Below are positions 1-8,119 of a DNA stretch of 26,633 nt, piece after piece. Both the position numbers and the translations under genes were made by a program. Numbering within the stretch: the stretch's first letter is position 1; every line of letters starts with the position of its first letter. The stretch comes from Branchiostoma floridae. Lineage: Eukaryota > Chordata > Leptocardii > Amphioxiformes > Branchiostomatidae. The stretch lies in contig NC_049981.1 of assembly GCF_000003815.2 (NCBI RefSeq), positions 4,727,217 through 4,753,849 on the forward strand, written 5' to 3'. The notes beneath the pieces are model-generated. The model was not told the DNA's origin, made no database searches, and saw only the letters and a list, made by a program, of their open reading frames with translations.

Positions 1-201
1 CTGATCCCATTACACTAGCTACTATATGACTATTTCATCTTATATTGTGGAAATCTGTGTGAATTTAGGGAGAACTAAATGGGAGGTGATTTTAGAAATA
101 CGTTTTGTCTGTCTGCCCCATTGACCTTGTTCATAATCTATCATGGCCGCCGTGTGAAAAAGGTGTATAGCTATGGCACATTTGATTGTATATAAGACTA
201 A

Positions 202-390
202 ATGACAGCTGGTTTGTAGTGCTTTTTCCAAAAGACCAAGCAATAAGGGGTTATCATACCTTGGTCAGAAGTACCGACAAAAACAGGCAGGCTCCGAATC
301 CGGCACACGCATATATACAGGGATGACTCGTTCAAGAAGAGATAACCCTGTAACCTAGTATACAAACAGACCGATCATGACTGTCAATCA
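202..390 (+). promoter_or_regulatory. Upstream module shared with the H-lectin gene, copy 1
   Basis: About 190 bp upstream of the FReD core promoter that align with 5163-5334 upstream of the H-type lectin gene. Shared blocks in order are GACAGCTGGTTTG, AAGGGGTTATCATAC, AGAAGTACCGACAAAAACAG, a CCGGCAC block, GATAACCCTGT and AGTATACAAACAGACCGATC. The order and orientation are the same; this copy has extra bases around 320-340. It contains GATA-type motifs (TTATC, GATAA). A dispersed mobile repeat is possible, but both copies lie at similar distances upstream of a predicted promoter, so a shared cis-regulatory module is my preferred reading. Confidence 0.6.
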
Positions 391-442
391 TTTTTTTCTG
401 TCTCCAAGGTAACGTATGACGAAATATCATCTGGTTTACGAC

Positions 443-475
443 TATTTATATACCTGCGGCGTGCGAACTTCACCG
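443..475 (+). promoter_or_regulatory. Predicted core promoter of the FReD gene
   Basis: TATTTATATA at 443-452 is a good TATA box. About 29 bp downstream, TTCACCG (469-475) resembles an initiator with the A at 472. If transcription starts there, removing the transposon at 480-2237 leaves a 5' UTR of about 54 nt before the ATG at 2289, a normal length. The start site is inferred from motifs only. Confidence 0.5.
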
Positions 476-536
476 TCTGCAGGGGCGGATCCAGGATTTT
501 GCAAAGGGGGGGCGCATATGCTGTTGCACCTCAAGT

Positions 537-610
537 CGTGGCCGAAGGCCACGAATGCGCAGCGTAGCTGCGCGGGGGGAGAGCACGAGAGGGGGGTTTC
601 CCCCCTCTCG
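537..610. repeat. Three consecutive perfect 3-nt-loop hairpins
   Basis: Inside the transposon's left end lie CGTGGCC-GAA-GGCCACG (537-553), GCGCAGC-GTA-GCTGCGC (557-573) and an 11-bp stem CGAGAGGGGGG-TTT with its exact complement (586-610). All three stems are perfect and all loops are three bases. Such subterminal structures may serve transposase recognition or rolling replication; function is not shown by the sequence. Confidence 0.8.
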
Positions 611-889
611 TTGGGGGGGTTTGGGGGGCCTCCCCCGAGAACTTTTTAAAATAAAGAGGCTCTCTGGTGCATTTTAGAGCCATTTTTGTGCAAAAATAAC
701 CAACGAATCAACACTGACTTTTAGGGCTGAACAAATATAATAAACGAACGAACACTGTTTTTTATAGTTAGCAATCTCACATTCAACAATCATATTTTTG
801 GCCTGGGAAAACGGCCATCGAAACATGTCTTGAGCCGGGGGGAGGGCCATCGAAAAAGGGGCCTTAAAAATACAAGCAAAATGTGCCCC

Positions 890-1335
890 TGAAATGCAGG
901 AAATGAAGTTTCAGGTGGTCAAGATTTCAATTTTTCTCTGGACGTCCCTGACGACGGCTTGCGCCTCCGGCGCCCACGACGCTCCGGTGCTCGTCGCCAT
1001 CAAAAATCTTTTCCCCTGACAGAAATGTCATTACATTTAGCATTGTCTACCAGCAAAGTTTATCCCTCAAAGTGCAGAAAATCTTGTTTCAGAGGGTTCA
1101 AATTTCAACATTTTTCTCCAGACCTACCTTGCGACGACTCGTGCGCTCGAAGTTGTGAAAATACGTTGGGGGGTCGTCGCCCTCAATAATATAAGCTAAA
1201 AACCCTATAGCTACCAGAAAGGCTATTAAACTTAGCTTAGTCTGCCAGCAAATCTGTCCATCACAAGTTAGGAAAGATCGTTTCAGATAGTCAAGATTTC
1301 AAAATTTTCCCGGGAGAGCATGCCCCGAACCGCCT
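890..1335. repeat. Threefold diverged internal repeat of the transposon
   Basis: Three related segments at roughly 890-960, 1069-1150 and 1255-1335 each run from a purine-rich GAAA or AGAAAAT stretch through GTTTCAG, a TCAAGATTTCAA-type block and a TTTTCTC or TTTTCCC block into a GC-rich end. The spacing is about 180-187 bp. They are strongly diverged. They look like tandem internal duplication in the element and code for nothing recognisable. Confidence 0.45.
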
Positions 1336-2193
1336 AGGATTACGTCAATATTGTTCGCCCTCCCCATAAGAAATTTGCTGCAGCCGCCTCTGTCGTGTAA
1401 TTCCGATCCATGTTCGCACGAAGTTTACGAAGACTATAGAAACTAAAATTGGTATCAATATCAATCATGTGTGCACCGGTTCTTTGGAAACGGAATGGTT
1501 CACGGACGGCAACGGGATAAAACTTTACGATGTTTACTTTCGTGACAGCGGGCTCTCTGCTGCGTGCATATGACATAATCATGCATATGATGGCGCGAAA
1601 ATTTTTCGGCAAGTTTGTTGGTTGGCCGAAATAACTCCCGTTTTGGAATGATTACAGCAGTATTGAAGCGGTTTTCGTCACGACATCGCTAAAATGTACC
1701 CAAGTCTCTTCCAAGTAGAACATTAATTTAGTTTCTTTTGTGTAAATATCGTACATGTGTAGTGGAAAAGATCGCCGTTTTTTTTTTACCTGACCCATTT
1801 TGCATCAGCCCTCCCCCCGGTAAATATCGTCAAGTCCCTTAGCGGAGACATATCGTAAGTTTGACACATTTTTACTCCTGACATTTACCGTCACAGTATG
1901 AATGAATGAATGTTTAATATTGTATCTTGCGTCGCTCAGTCCACATGGGCTAATAGGGCACCAAAATAACAAATATAATAACAATATCAGAGTCAGATGG
2001 AACATAAGCGAGTTCCAAAAGAGGGCCGACGCAATGAGGAAGTAAAAGCGGGAGGAGTGCGCCTTGGCATTGTTGGTTAGCGGCTTTGTATTGTCGCCGC
2101 TTCGCTGAAACTTTCGCTGATTTTCTGTATTTCTTTGTGGAATTCCTTTTTTTTTTGGTGGTCCAGCCGAATTTTTTTTGGGGTCCAGCCAAA

Positions 2194-2223
2194 GGGGGGG
2201 CGCGCGCCGGGTGCGCCCCCCCC
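2194..2223. repeat. Right-end hairpin of the TIR transposon
   Basis: GGGGGGGCGC is followed by a 9-10 base loop and its complement GCGCCCCCCC immediately inside the right terminal repeat. It mirrors the hairpin cluster at the left end. Confidence 0.65.
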
Positions 2224-2288
2224 TAAATCCGCGCCTGGTCTGGGAGCCGATTGTACCTCATACCTACAGAGGACATTGGCTGTACAAG

Positions 2289-2415
2289 ATGTGGTTCTAC
2301 CGTCTGTTTGTGTTGACCGCAGTTCTTCTTAATGGGTCCGTTGGGACAGAGGAAGCTCGTACTGACCAGTTTAGCCTGTCTCTGTGCAGGCTGCGGGAGG
2401 AATGTGTCAGGACCG
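2289..2415 (+). CDS. FReD gene exon 1: signal peptide
   Basis: It starts MWFYRLFVLTAVLLNGSVG, a typical signal peptide (basic residue at position 5, hydrophobic core, small residues before the likely cleavage), followed by about 24 residues with two cysteines (SLCRLREEC). The open frame continues only to a TAG at 2421, so an intron must begin at or before 2416. The start is chosen as the first ATG after the transposon that gives a signal peptide. Confidence 0.65.
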
Positions 2416-4009
2416 GTGGGTAGAAAATATAACGTATGGATTCTGAAAAAAAACTGAACCATATGGAACTGCAGTTGTTCCGTGTGGCTTACAATAGACG
2501 CATACAATATTGTCTTGTACAGTGACCGTCTACGTCAAAACATGAATCTGCTTCAAATGTGGCATTTGCGTGAAACTTATATAGCAGCAGTGTGGGTCAA
2601 ATAAGATTATGTATAGCAAAAGACACCTTCATGGCCGTGCATCTGAAAATTTCGGTACTACAGCGATTAAGTTTTTTTTGTAATAATTTTTTTCTTGCTA
2701 GTTTTCTGACACTGATCTTCCTTTCGTACGTGACAATATCAAACAGTCTATGTTGACAGCAGTTTGTAAATTTAGCTTGTGTCCTATTGTAGTTGAAGTA
2801 GCTGAAACCGAAGAAGTTACGAAGCTGAATACAGTTTGTCTGGATGTTGCTGACATGCTGAAGAAACGTGACGTACAGAACTGCGGTAAGTTCTTTCTAA
2901 AATGTCTTTGACTTTTTAACCATGTCTTCGACTTTGACTTTTCGAACAGACATAACACGGAGATGACATCTAAAATGCTTAGATGAAGCATTCCTTATAA
3001 ATGATACTTTAATAGGCAAGCATACCTGGTATTCAGACTACTTCAAAAAGTTTGTGAACCCTCTGTCACAGACCTGTGTATGGCACAATTAAATGATAAC
3101 CATTTACACACAGGTTTTTATTTTATAAGGATGAATAATATTTCATCTAATTTGTCGCTTCTTGTTTTTTTTATAGATTTGCTCCTTTTTCCGGAAGGAG
3201 AGAAAGACGCAAACTACGAAAACAGACCTGACCCCAAGGAAGAAGAACATCAGCCTCCGTCTTTCCTGGCTTCCCTGGCTCTAAGAATGTTTGGTCGAAC
3301 AAACTACTTTATTGACTGTTCTCAGATCCATACAGCCCTTGCAATGTTTAGTATTGTAACAAATGGTGTACACGACATAAAACCTTTGGGTATAGACAGT
3401 CCTATTTCTGTGTACTGTGATCAGGACACAGACGGGGGAGGGTGGACAGTCATACAGAGGAGGTTTGACGGGACCCTCCATTTTGACAGACCGTATAATG
3501 ACTATAAGTACGGGTTTGGTTCAGCCGGTGGTGAGTACTGGTTAGGGTTGGAGAGTATGTACCGCCTGACGTCTCACAACGCGTATGAGCTATACGTAGA
3601 GTTAGAGGACTGGGGAGGGGTTGTGAAGTACGCGAAGTACTCCTCATTCTCGGTGGGGGAGGCCTCTACCTTCTATCGTTTGAATGCGGGTGGGTACAGT
3701 GGAACGGCTGGGGATGGGTTTGTCTTGTCGTACCCGTCATCTGGTGCTCACCTAAATGGCATGGGCTTCAGTACTAGGGATCAGGACCATGACGGGAGTT
3801 CTGGGTCCTGTTCTAACCATCCTTCGGTCTCTGGCGGGTGGTGGTATAACAATTGTTGTCAATCTGCTCTTAATGGCCCGTACCTGCGCCCATCTGATCG
3901 CACCAGTTACAGTGGCTATGGTATAGACTGGTATCCATTTGGAGGCTCCGATTGGAAGAATCTTAAAAGATCCAAAATGATGATCCGTCCCACCGACATT
4001 CAGCCGTGA
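2289..4009 (+). CDS. Secreted fibrinogen-related (FReD) protein gene, three visible exons
   Basis: Predicted exons are 2289-2415, 2702-2885 and 3177-4009. The product would be a secreted protein with a short cysteine-containing N-terminal region and a C-terminal fibrinogen-related domain, the fold used by ficolins, tachylectins and angiopoietins, often for recognising acetylated sugars. The FReD is complete and in one exon. Odd point: the best donor of exon 1 (GTGGGT at 2416) leaves phase 1, but exon 2 is open only in phase 0 because TAG and TAA lie in frame just before the poly-T acceptor. Either the weak donor at TGT|GTCAGG is used, a small exon is missed, or there is an indel in the T-run at 2702-2705. 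The polyadenylation signal is at 4070. A transposon separates promoter and start codon, so expression is uncertain. The domain call is strong; the 5' structure is tentative. Confidence 0.8.
2702..2885 (+). CDS. FReD gene exon 2: cysteine-containing linker
   Basis: A strong acceptor (T-rich tract ending CTTGCTAG at 2701) and a strong donor (GCG|GTAAGT at 2886) bound a 61-codon open frame with four cysteines (AVC, LC, TVC, NC). I recognise no domain. By position it links the signal peptide to the FReD and may hold the chains together by disulfides, as N-terminal regions do in other FReD lectins (inference). It ends in phase 1, matching exon 3. Confidence 0.6.
3177..4009 (+). CDS. FReD gene exon 3: fibrinogen C-terminal domain
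   Basis: The acceptor TTTTTTATAG ends at 3176 and the exon joins exon 2 in phase 1. About 44 acidic, proline-containing residues come first, then the full domain: FIDC, the signature YCDQDTDGGGWTVIQRR, GGEYWLGLE, then the calcium-site region FSTRDQDHD (DQDHD at 3779-3793), GGWWYNNCCQSALNG, and the end KMMIRP. The usual four FReD cysteines are present. In place of the common Cys-His pair there is Cys-Cys (3854-3859), and the segment between the paired cysteines is slightly longer than usual. The stop is at 4007-4009. Confidence 0.92.
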
Positions 4010-4069
4010 GTTACAAAATACGAATCTGCCAGCTGGCCGGCCCATTTGCCGTTTGTGTAATCATTCAGC

Positions 4070-4075
4070 AATAAA
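4070..4075 (+). terminator. Polyadenylation signal of the FReD gene
   Basis: AATAAA lies 60 nt after the FReD stop codon, giving a short 3' UTR. Confidence 0.7.
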
Positions 4076-5162
4076 AGTCGTAATGTAAGACAAATAACAC
4101 ACAGCTCAAATGAAATGGAAGAGAAGAACTGACTGTGTTACAATCTGCAAGCTATGTGATTTTATTTTACGGCGGTAAAGCCTCGGCTAATGCTGTTTTT
4201 TCGCAGAGTTTTCTGCAAATCTCGTATCCTAACAGCCATAATTGTGGAAAACTTTAATACAGACTTGTATTGTATCTCCGAGTACTTATTTGAGGCAGGT
4301 GTTTAAATGTGTCAACTTACTAACCATTGAGGACATCATCATCATCATTGCCATATCAGATCAATAATACCTCGTACAGGGAAATGCCATTGTGTTAACA
4401 GAATATATATGTAAGTGCGCAATGATATCTGTATCCAGCACGAGCGATCAAACAAATGCTAACACTTCATAGGCTTCAAGTATAAACATATCCTATACTC
4501 AATACCCCTAATAAGCGTTTTATTGACATTCGAAAGTAAGCTTGCTACTAATTGTACCTAGGATAGATTTTTGAGTAGTCATGTATCTAGTTTTACCTAA
4601 GCATACGATATACCGTAATACTGTCTTCAATGCCCATTTAAATGAAACGCTGTATTTTGATCAGTTGTCAATAAAATTATCATTTTGAATATTTATGTAT
4701 GAGCGTGCTTTGAAAGATCTTAGAAACATTTTTGACAGATATGTTCTTTTCTGTAAGGTAAATGTTAGCAATAACGTTAACGTTTATGTATCTGAAACAA
4801 ATCGACTAATCCACTGACACTTTGATAAAACATTTCTTCACATAAACTGCCACGTTTGTTACCACACAATGCCAACTAACCTGATAATCCAAACCTATAA
4901 AGTGGACTCTCATTGCACTTGTGGTATTGGTGCGGCACTGCGGGGTTCGTAGATGACTCAACGAATTTCAGAGATAAAGAACCATTTTGTTTATTTTGTT
5001 GTCTTCTAAGTCATAACTTTTACGTATTACGCTATATCTAAATTAATAAAAATCGCGAAAATATAGAAAGTGAATAAAGTGCTGCACCAGTGCCCCAAGT
5101 GTATCAAGAGTATTGCTGGCAAAGCACAAAGAGAACAAAGAAGCTATTAGACGTTTGGCTGT
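4076..5162. other. Intergenic stretch without a recognised feature
   Basis: AT-rich sequence with frequent stops in all frames and only a short CAT microsatellite near 4335. I see no exon, RNA gene or repeat that I can support. Confidence 0.5.
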
Positions 5163-5334
5163 AAAGACAGCTGGTTTGTCTTACTTTTTTCCCAAAGACA
5201 AAGTTATAAGGGGTTATCATACTTTGTCAGAAGTACCGACAAAAACAGGCAGGTTCCAAATCCGGCACGGGTGTATATATAGATAACCCTGTTAGTTAGT
5301 ATACAAACAGACCGATCATGACTGTCCATCAAAA
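5163..5334 (+). promoter_or_regulatory. Upstream module shared with the FReD gene, copy 2
   Basis: The partner of 202-390, in the same orientation and block order. It lies about 190-360 bp upstream of the predicted H-lectin start site. After GACTGTCCATCA the two copies diverge completely, so similarity stops before the core promoters. Confidence 0.6.
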
Positions 5335-5471
5335 TTAGCGGTTCGGCCAATAGCAACGTTATAATCAGAAATTTCACCAATGAAGGAATAGGAGCATGTC
5401 CGTCAAACGTTTAGCATATTTTTAGACTTTCTTGCATATTTACGTTTTGACGGAATGTCATCGGCTATGTC

Positions 5472-5523
5472 ATTGGTCAATAATGACATATAAGGGTTCA
5501 AATACCACCCTACATGAAGTCCA
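5472..5523 (+). promoter_or_regulatory. Predicted core promoter of the secreted H-lectin gene
   Basis: Inverted CCAAT box ATTGG at 5472-5476, TATA box TATAAG at 5489-5494, and an initiator-like TCCATA with A at 5523, about 34 bp after the TATA box and 40 bp before the ATG. Motif-based only. Confidence 0.45.
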
Positions 5524-5562
5524 TAGAGCAGCGTTAATCTAACCAGCTCGATTGGCGCCATC

Positions 5563-5749
5563 ATGATCTCTGTTATTCTACTTATTATCGTTGCTTCCAG
5601 CGCTGTTAGTGGAGCATCAGAGGCCCTTGACTCTAGTAATGTTTCCCTGGCCTCTCGTAATGGTATAGACGGAGGGCTGTCCGTCAGTAACGACGCTTCA
5701 CAGATCGTGCAGTCTGGGAACAACAATGTGGCAGGACCAAGCATGGCGG
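5563..5749 (+). CDS. Secreted H-lectin exon 1: signal peptide and linker
   Basis: 62 codons plus one base, ending at donor GCGG|GTACGT. The hydrophobic core is followed by AVSG, a good cleavage site. The remainder is rich in Ser, Asn and Gly with one NVS N-glycosylation sequon. Confidence 0.8.
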
Positions 5750-6514
5750 GTACGTGTCTTCAAGATCTATGTATTACTTAAGTGGGATACCGAAGACGTC
5801 AGAGTGAAAAGCCCTGCCTGGCCCGAGTGTATTGAAATTGTCTTCCACAGTTGACACGCTCCGACGGTTCTTGAGCTGAAGGGTTGACCTACCCCCCCCC
5901 CCCCCAACACACGCAGGTACACTTGTTTTGGGGGTACCAGATGTGAAAAGTGAACACAATCTATGCATTTGTTCGCTTTCCTTATTCAGTACCCACTTCT
6001 CAGAAATACTGAATGTAAATCAAACTTTTCATAAAACGCTTTGCATAAAGGTGATAAGATACGCAACTGGAGATATAAATTTATATGGTCGTGGAAAATC
6101 ATAGTTTCCTAAATCATATACAGTTGCTTGAGTAACTACTGTTTGGCGTATTGTATTACCTGGATGTCTTACCTTCATCGACGCTGTGCATCTTATGAAA
6201 TTCAACTGCATTTTTACGTCCCGTTTTGTTCCGTTCCAGATTTCATGTCTCTGCAAAGTGTGCTCGCACAGCTGCAGGCCGACATGGAAGCCAAAGACCA
6301 AGTGACGCTGGCCAAAATACAACAACTTCAGACCGAGTTGGCGGTTAAAGACCAGAGGATCCAGGACCTGGAACAGCGAGACTACGTTGAACGTTGTAAG
6401 TAATATGTAGTACTGTAACGATATTTAGAAATGTAGTACAGTATTTACAAATAGTTGTAGAGCGAGACGGAGGAGGCCAAAGAGTTAAGGGAGTATGTGA
6501 GAAAGTGAGGAAGA

Positions 6515-6548
<34 letters not shown>

Positions 6549-7131
6549 CAGAGGGAGAGAGATTTTCTTGCGATCAAGAGCTAGAAAGAAAGTGCAAAAG
6601 TCAGTGACGAAAGATAGTGGATACTATCCGAAACGTCTGACCGTTNNNNNNNNNNNNNNNNNNNNNNNNNNNNNNNNNNNNNNNNNNNNNNNNNNNNNNN
6701 NNNNNNNNNNNNNNNNNNNNNNNNNNNNNNNNNNNNNNNNNNNNNAGAGAAAAGAGAGAGAGAGATAAAAGAGAAAGGGTGGGATCAACAATAATTAAGT
6801 GCGTAGCTTTGACAGAAATGAACTGATCCACTTTCTTTATTAAAAGAAGATTTCCGTATTAGGTGAAAGCGGCGACTTGGGAACACCAAGTCACGCCTTC
6901 ACGTCCGGAGATGGCGATCGCCACCTCGACCTGACCGCCACGTTCAGCAGGGCCTTCCGTACAACCCCCGTGGTGACTGTGGGCTTGAGGCACGTGGATC
7001 ACTTTGCTACTGAGATCCGCGTCTCGGCTACTGTGCAGTCCGTCTCTACAACAAGCCTGACGGTTCGGATCGGCACTTGGGTCGACTCACGGCTTTACGC
7101 TGCCAACGTCTACTGGATGGCCTGTGCATGA
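5563..7131 (+). CDS. Secreted H-type lectin with coiled-coil stalk
   Basis: Exons 5563-5749, 6240-6395 and 6863-7131 join in phases 1 and 1 with good splice sites and give a 203-residue protein. Order: signal peptide (about 1-17, MISVILLIIVASSAVSG), Ser/Asn-rich linker (18-62), amphipathic coiled coil (63-114) and an H-type lectin domain to the C-terminus. H-type lectins such as Helix pomatia agglutinin bind GalNAc-type sugars as trimers or hexamers; the coiled coil would support trimerisation (family knowledge plus inference). A cysteine at the stalk-lectin junction and one in the final MACA could form interchain bonds. The gene follows the FReD gene in the same orientation and shares an upstream module with it. 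An assembly gap sits in intron 2, so an extra exon there cannot be excluded. Polyadenylation signal at 7217. Confidence 0.88.
6240..6395 (+). CDS. Secreted H-lectin exon 2: coiled-coil stalk
   Basis: A 156-nt symmetric exon (phase 1 to phase 1) after acceptor GTTCCGTTCCAG and before donor GTAAGT. It encodes an 18-residue helical repeat starting QLQADMEAKDQ and again QLQTELAVKDQ, ending DLEQRDYVERC. The same ending (EQRDYVERC) closes the stalk exon of the membrane H-lectin at 23914-24127. Confidence 0.85.
6519..6547 (+). repeat. (GT)n microsatellite in intron 2
   Basis: About 14 GT units in the intron, followed by AG-rich low-complexity sequence around the assembly gap. Confidence 0.9.
6646..6745. 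other. Assembly gap of 100 N
   Basis: Exactly 100 N, the usual placeholder for a gap of unknown size. It is flanked by purine-rich AGAGAG repeats and lies inside intron 2 of the secreted H-lectin gene. Confidence 0.98.
6863..7131 (+). CDS. Secreted H-lectin exon 3: H-type lectin domain
   Basis: After acceptor CCGTATTAG the exon restores a Cys codon across the junction, then runs to TGA. The H-lectin pattern is clear: FSRAFRTTPVVTVGL, a central VDHF, RVSATV, then LTVRIGTW and VYWMACA at the end. These match the beta-strands of the family (F..pP.V...L, R..V.A.V, .TW, V.W.A). Closely related to 24578-24858, with differences concentrated in the segment before the domain and in the loops. Confidence 0.9.
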
Positions 7132-7182
7132 GATGTGAATTTTCCGCCTGGCTTCGGTTTAGGCTTAGGTGCCATTCTTGAA

Positions 7183-7460
7183 ACGGGGCCCGGTCGGGAT
7201 GTTTGCGAAAACGAAAAATAAAAGTGTTTACAAAGAAATATACACAAAGTATGCTCCTGATCCTCTTTTTAATATTCATTGTGTTTTGTAGCCTTTTTTA
7301 TTCATATTCTTCATTTCCGAAATCTACCCGGCCAAGCCCCGGGTTGGGACCGTAGTCTTAGGTCACATTTCCAAACCGGGGCCCTGCCGGGCTGCTTTCG
7401 GGAACGAAAAGAATGACATAACACGATGGTAAAATTTGGCCCCAAAATTTCCAGACTTCC
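7183..7460. repeat. GC-rich CGGGGCCCGG repeat family, left copies
   Basis: CGGGGCCCGGTCGGGATGTTT near 7187, a CCGGGGCCCTGCCGGG block near 7375 and ACACGATGGTAAAATTTGG near 7424 recur in reverse complement at 17810-17950 with similar order but different spacing (about 240 versus 110 bp). This looks like a diverged inverted repeat pair of an unnamed element. Confidence 0.45.
7217..7222 (+). terminator. Polyadenylation signal of the secreted H-lectin gene
   Basis: AATAAA 86 nt after the stop codon. Confidence 0.65.
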
Positions 7461-7487
7461 ATGTGGGAATTTAGAACAAGAGTCATC

Positions 7488-7530
7488 TTCGATCTCACGT
7501 GATCGAACATAATGCTGACGTGATCGAACA
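7488..7530. promoter_or_regulatory. Palindromic E-box with a repeat 21 bp away
   Basis: TTCGATC and GATCGAA flank a CACGTG E-box (7496-7501). The 13-mer ACGTGATCGAACA at 7497-7509 recurs at 7518-7530, exactly 21 bp (two helical turns) downstream. It resembles a paired transcription-factor site, but no gene follows it closely. Confidence 0.35.
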
Positions 7531-7831
7531 GAACGGGAGTTCTAGTGGAGGTTACCCCCGGTCACCCGCAGGTTGTTACAATAAACACGCAGAGAACACC
7601 CCTATTTTCCGGGGTGCCGTGCGTCAGAAGAAAAAAAAACACATTTCCACATATATAAACCGTTATCTTGCAAGCTTAGTTTTGCTGCCGCTTAGTTTGG
7701 AACATTTGATATGTAACAAAGCTGCTAGCGTCATTATTTGTTACCTTGAATATCACAACACTTGTTTACGGCGGTATCAATTACTCCATGTCCCTATCAG
7801 TGTAACTCGACATACGGCCAAACATGGTATT

Positions 7832-8119
7832 TTTGTTTCACAAAAATGAATTTATGCCTACCTTCTCGGCCGTTATAGTTATTCAGAAAGAACCCATAAT
7901 CACTCCACACTAAATATTTCTTGGTGGGAATACCAGCAACTTTTATTGTCTGGCATAAAGCATAACAAATACGAGAAACTTTACAAACCAAAGTGGAAAT
8001 CATTTTGCACAAATTGTCATGCCTGACATAATACGATCATTACACTTATTGTGTATCTGAAAATGTTTTACAAACGTTGTAATATTCTAACCAACAATCA
8101 ATCACGATTTTTCCACCCG
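7832..8119. repeat. Dispersed repeat B, copy 1
   Basis: About 288 bp from TTTTTGTTTCACAAAAATG to CCACCCGCC, repeated almost without change at 13709-13998 in the same orientation (a CTAAAT/CAAT difference and a few substitutions). It codes for nothing recognisable. No clear TIR or target duplication is visible. Confidence 0.8.

Larger units (their letters stand above)
480..2237. mobile_element. Non-autonomous TIR DNA transposon, hAT-like, inserted in the FReD 5' UTR
   Basis: The left end CAGGGGCGGATCCAGG and the reverse complement of the right end, CAGGCGCGGATTTAGG, form imperfect terminal inverted repeats, each followed by a G-rich run ending GCGCA. The element is flanked by a perfect 5-bp direct repeat GTCTG (475-479 and 2238-2242), read as the target-site duplication. 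Termini of the CAGnGGCGGA type are common in hAT-superfamily elements; the short duplication leaves the family assignment open. No transposase reading frame is visible in 1758 bp, so it is non-autonomous. The interior has hairpins near both ends and a thrice-repeated unit. Confidence 0.75.
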
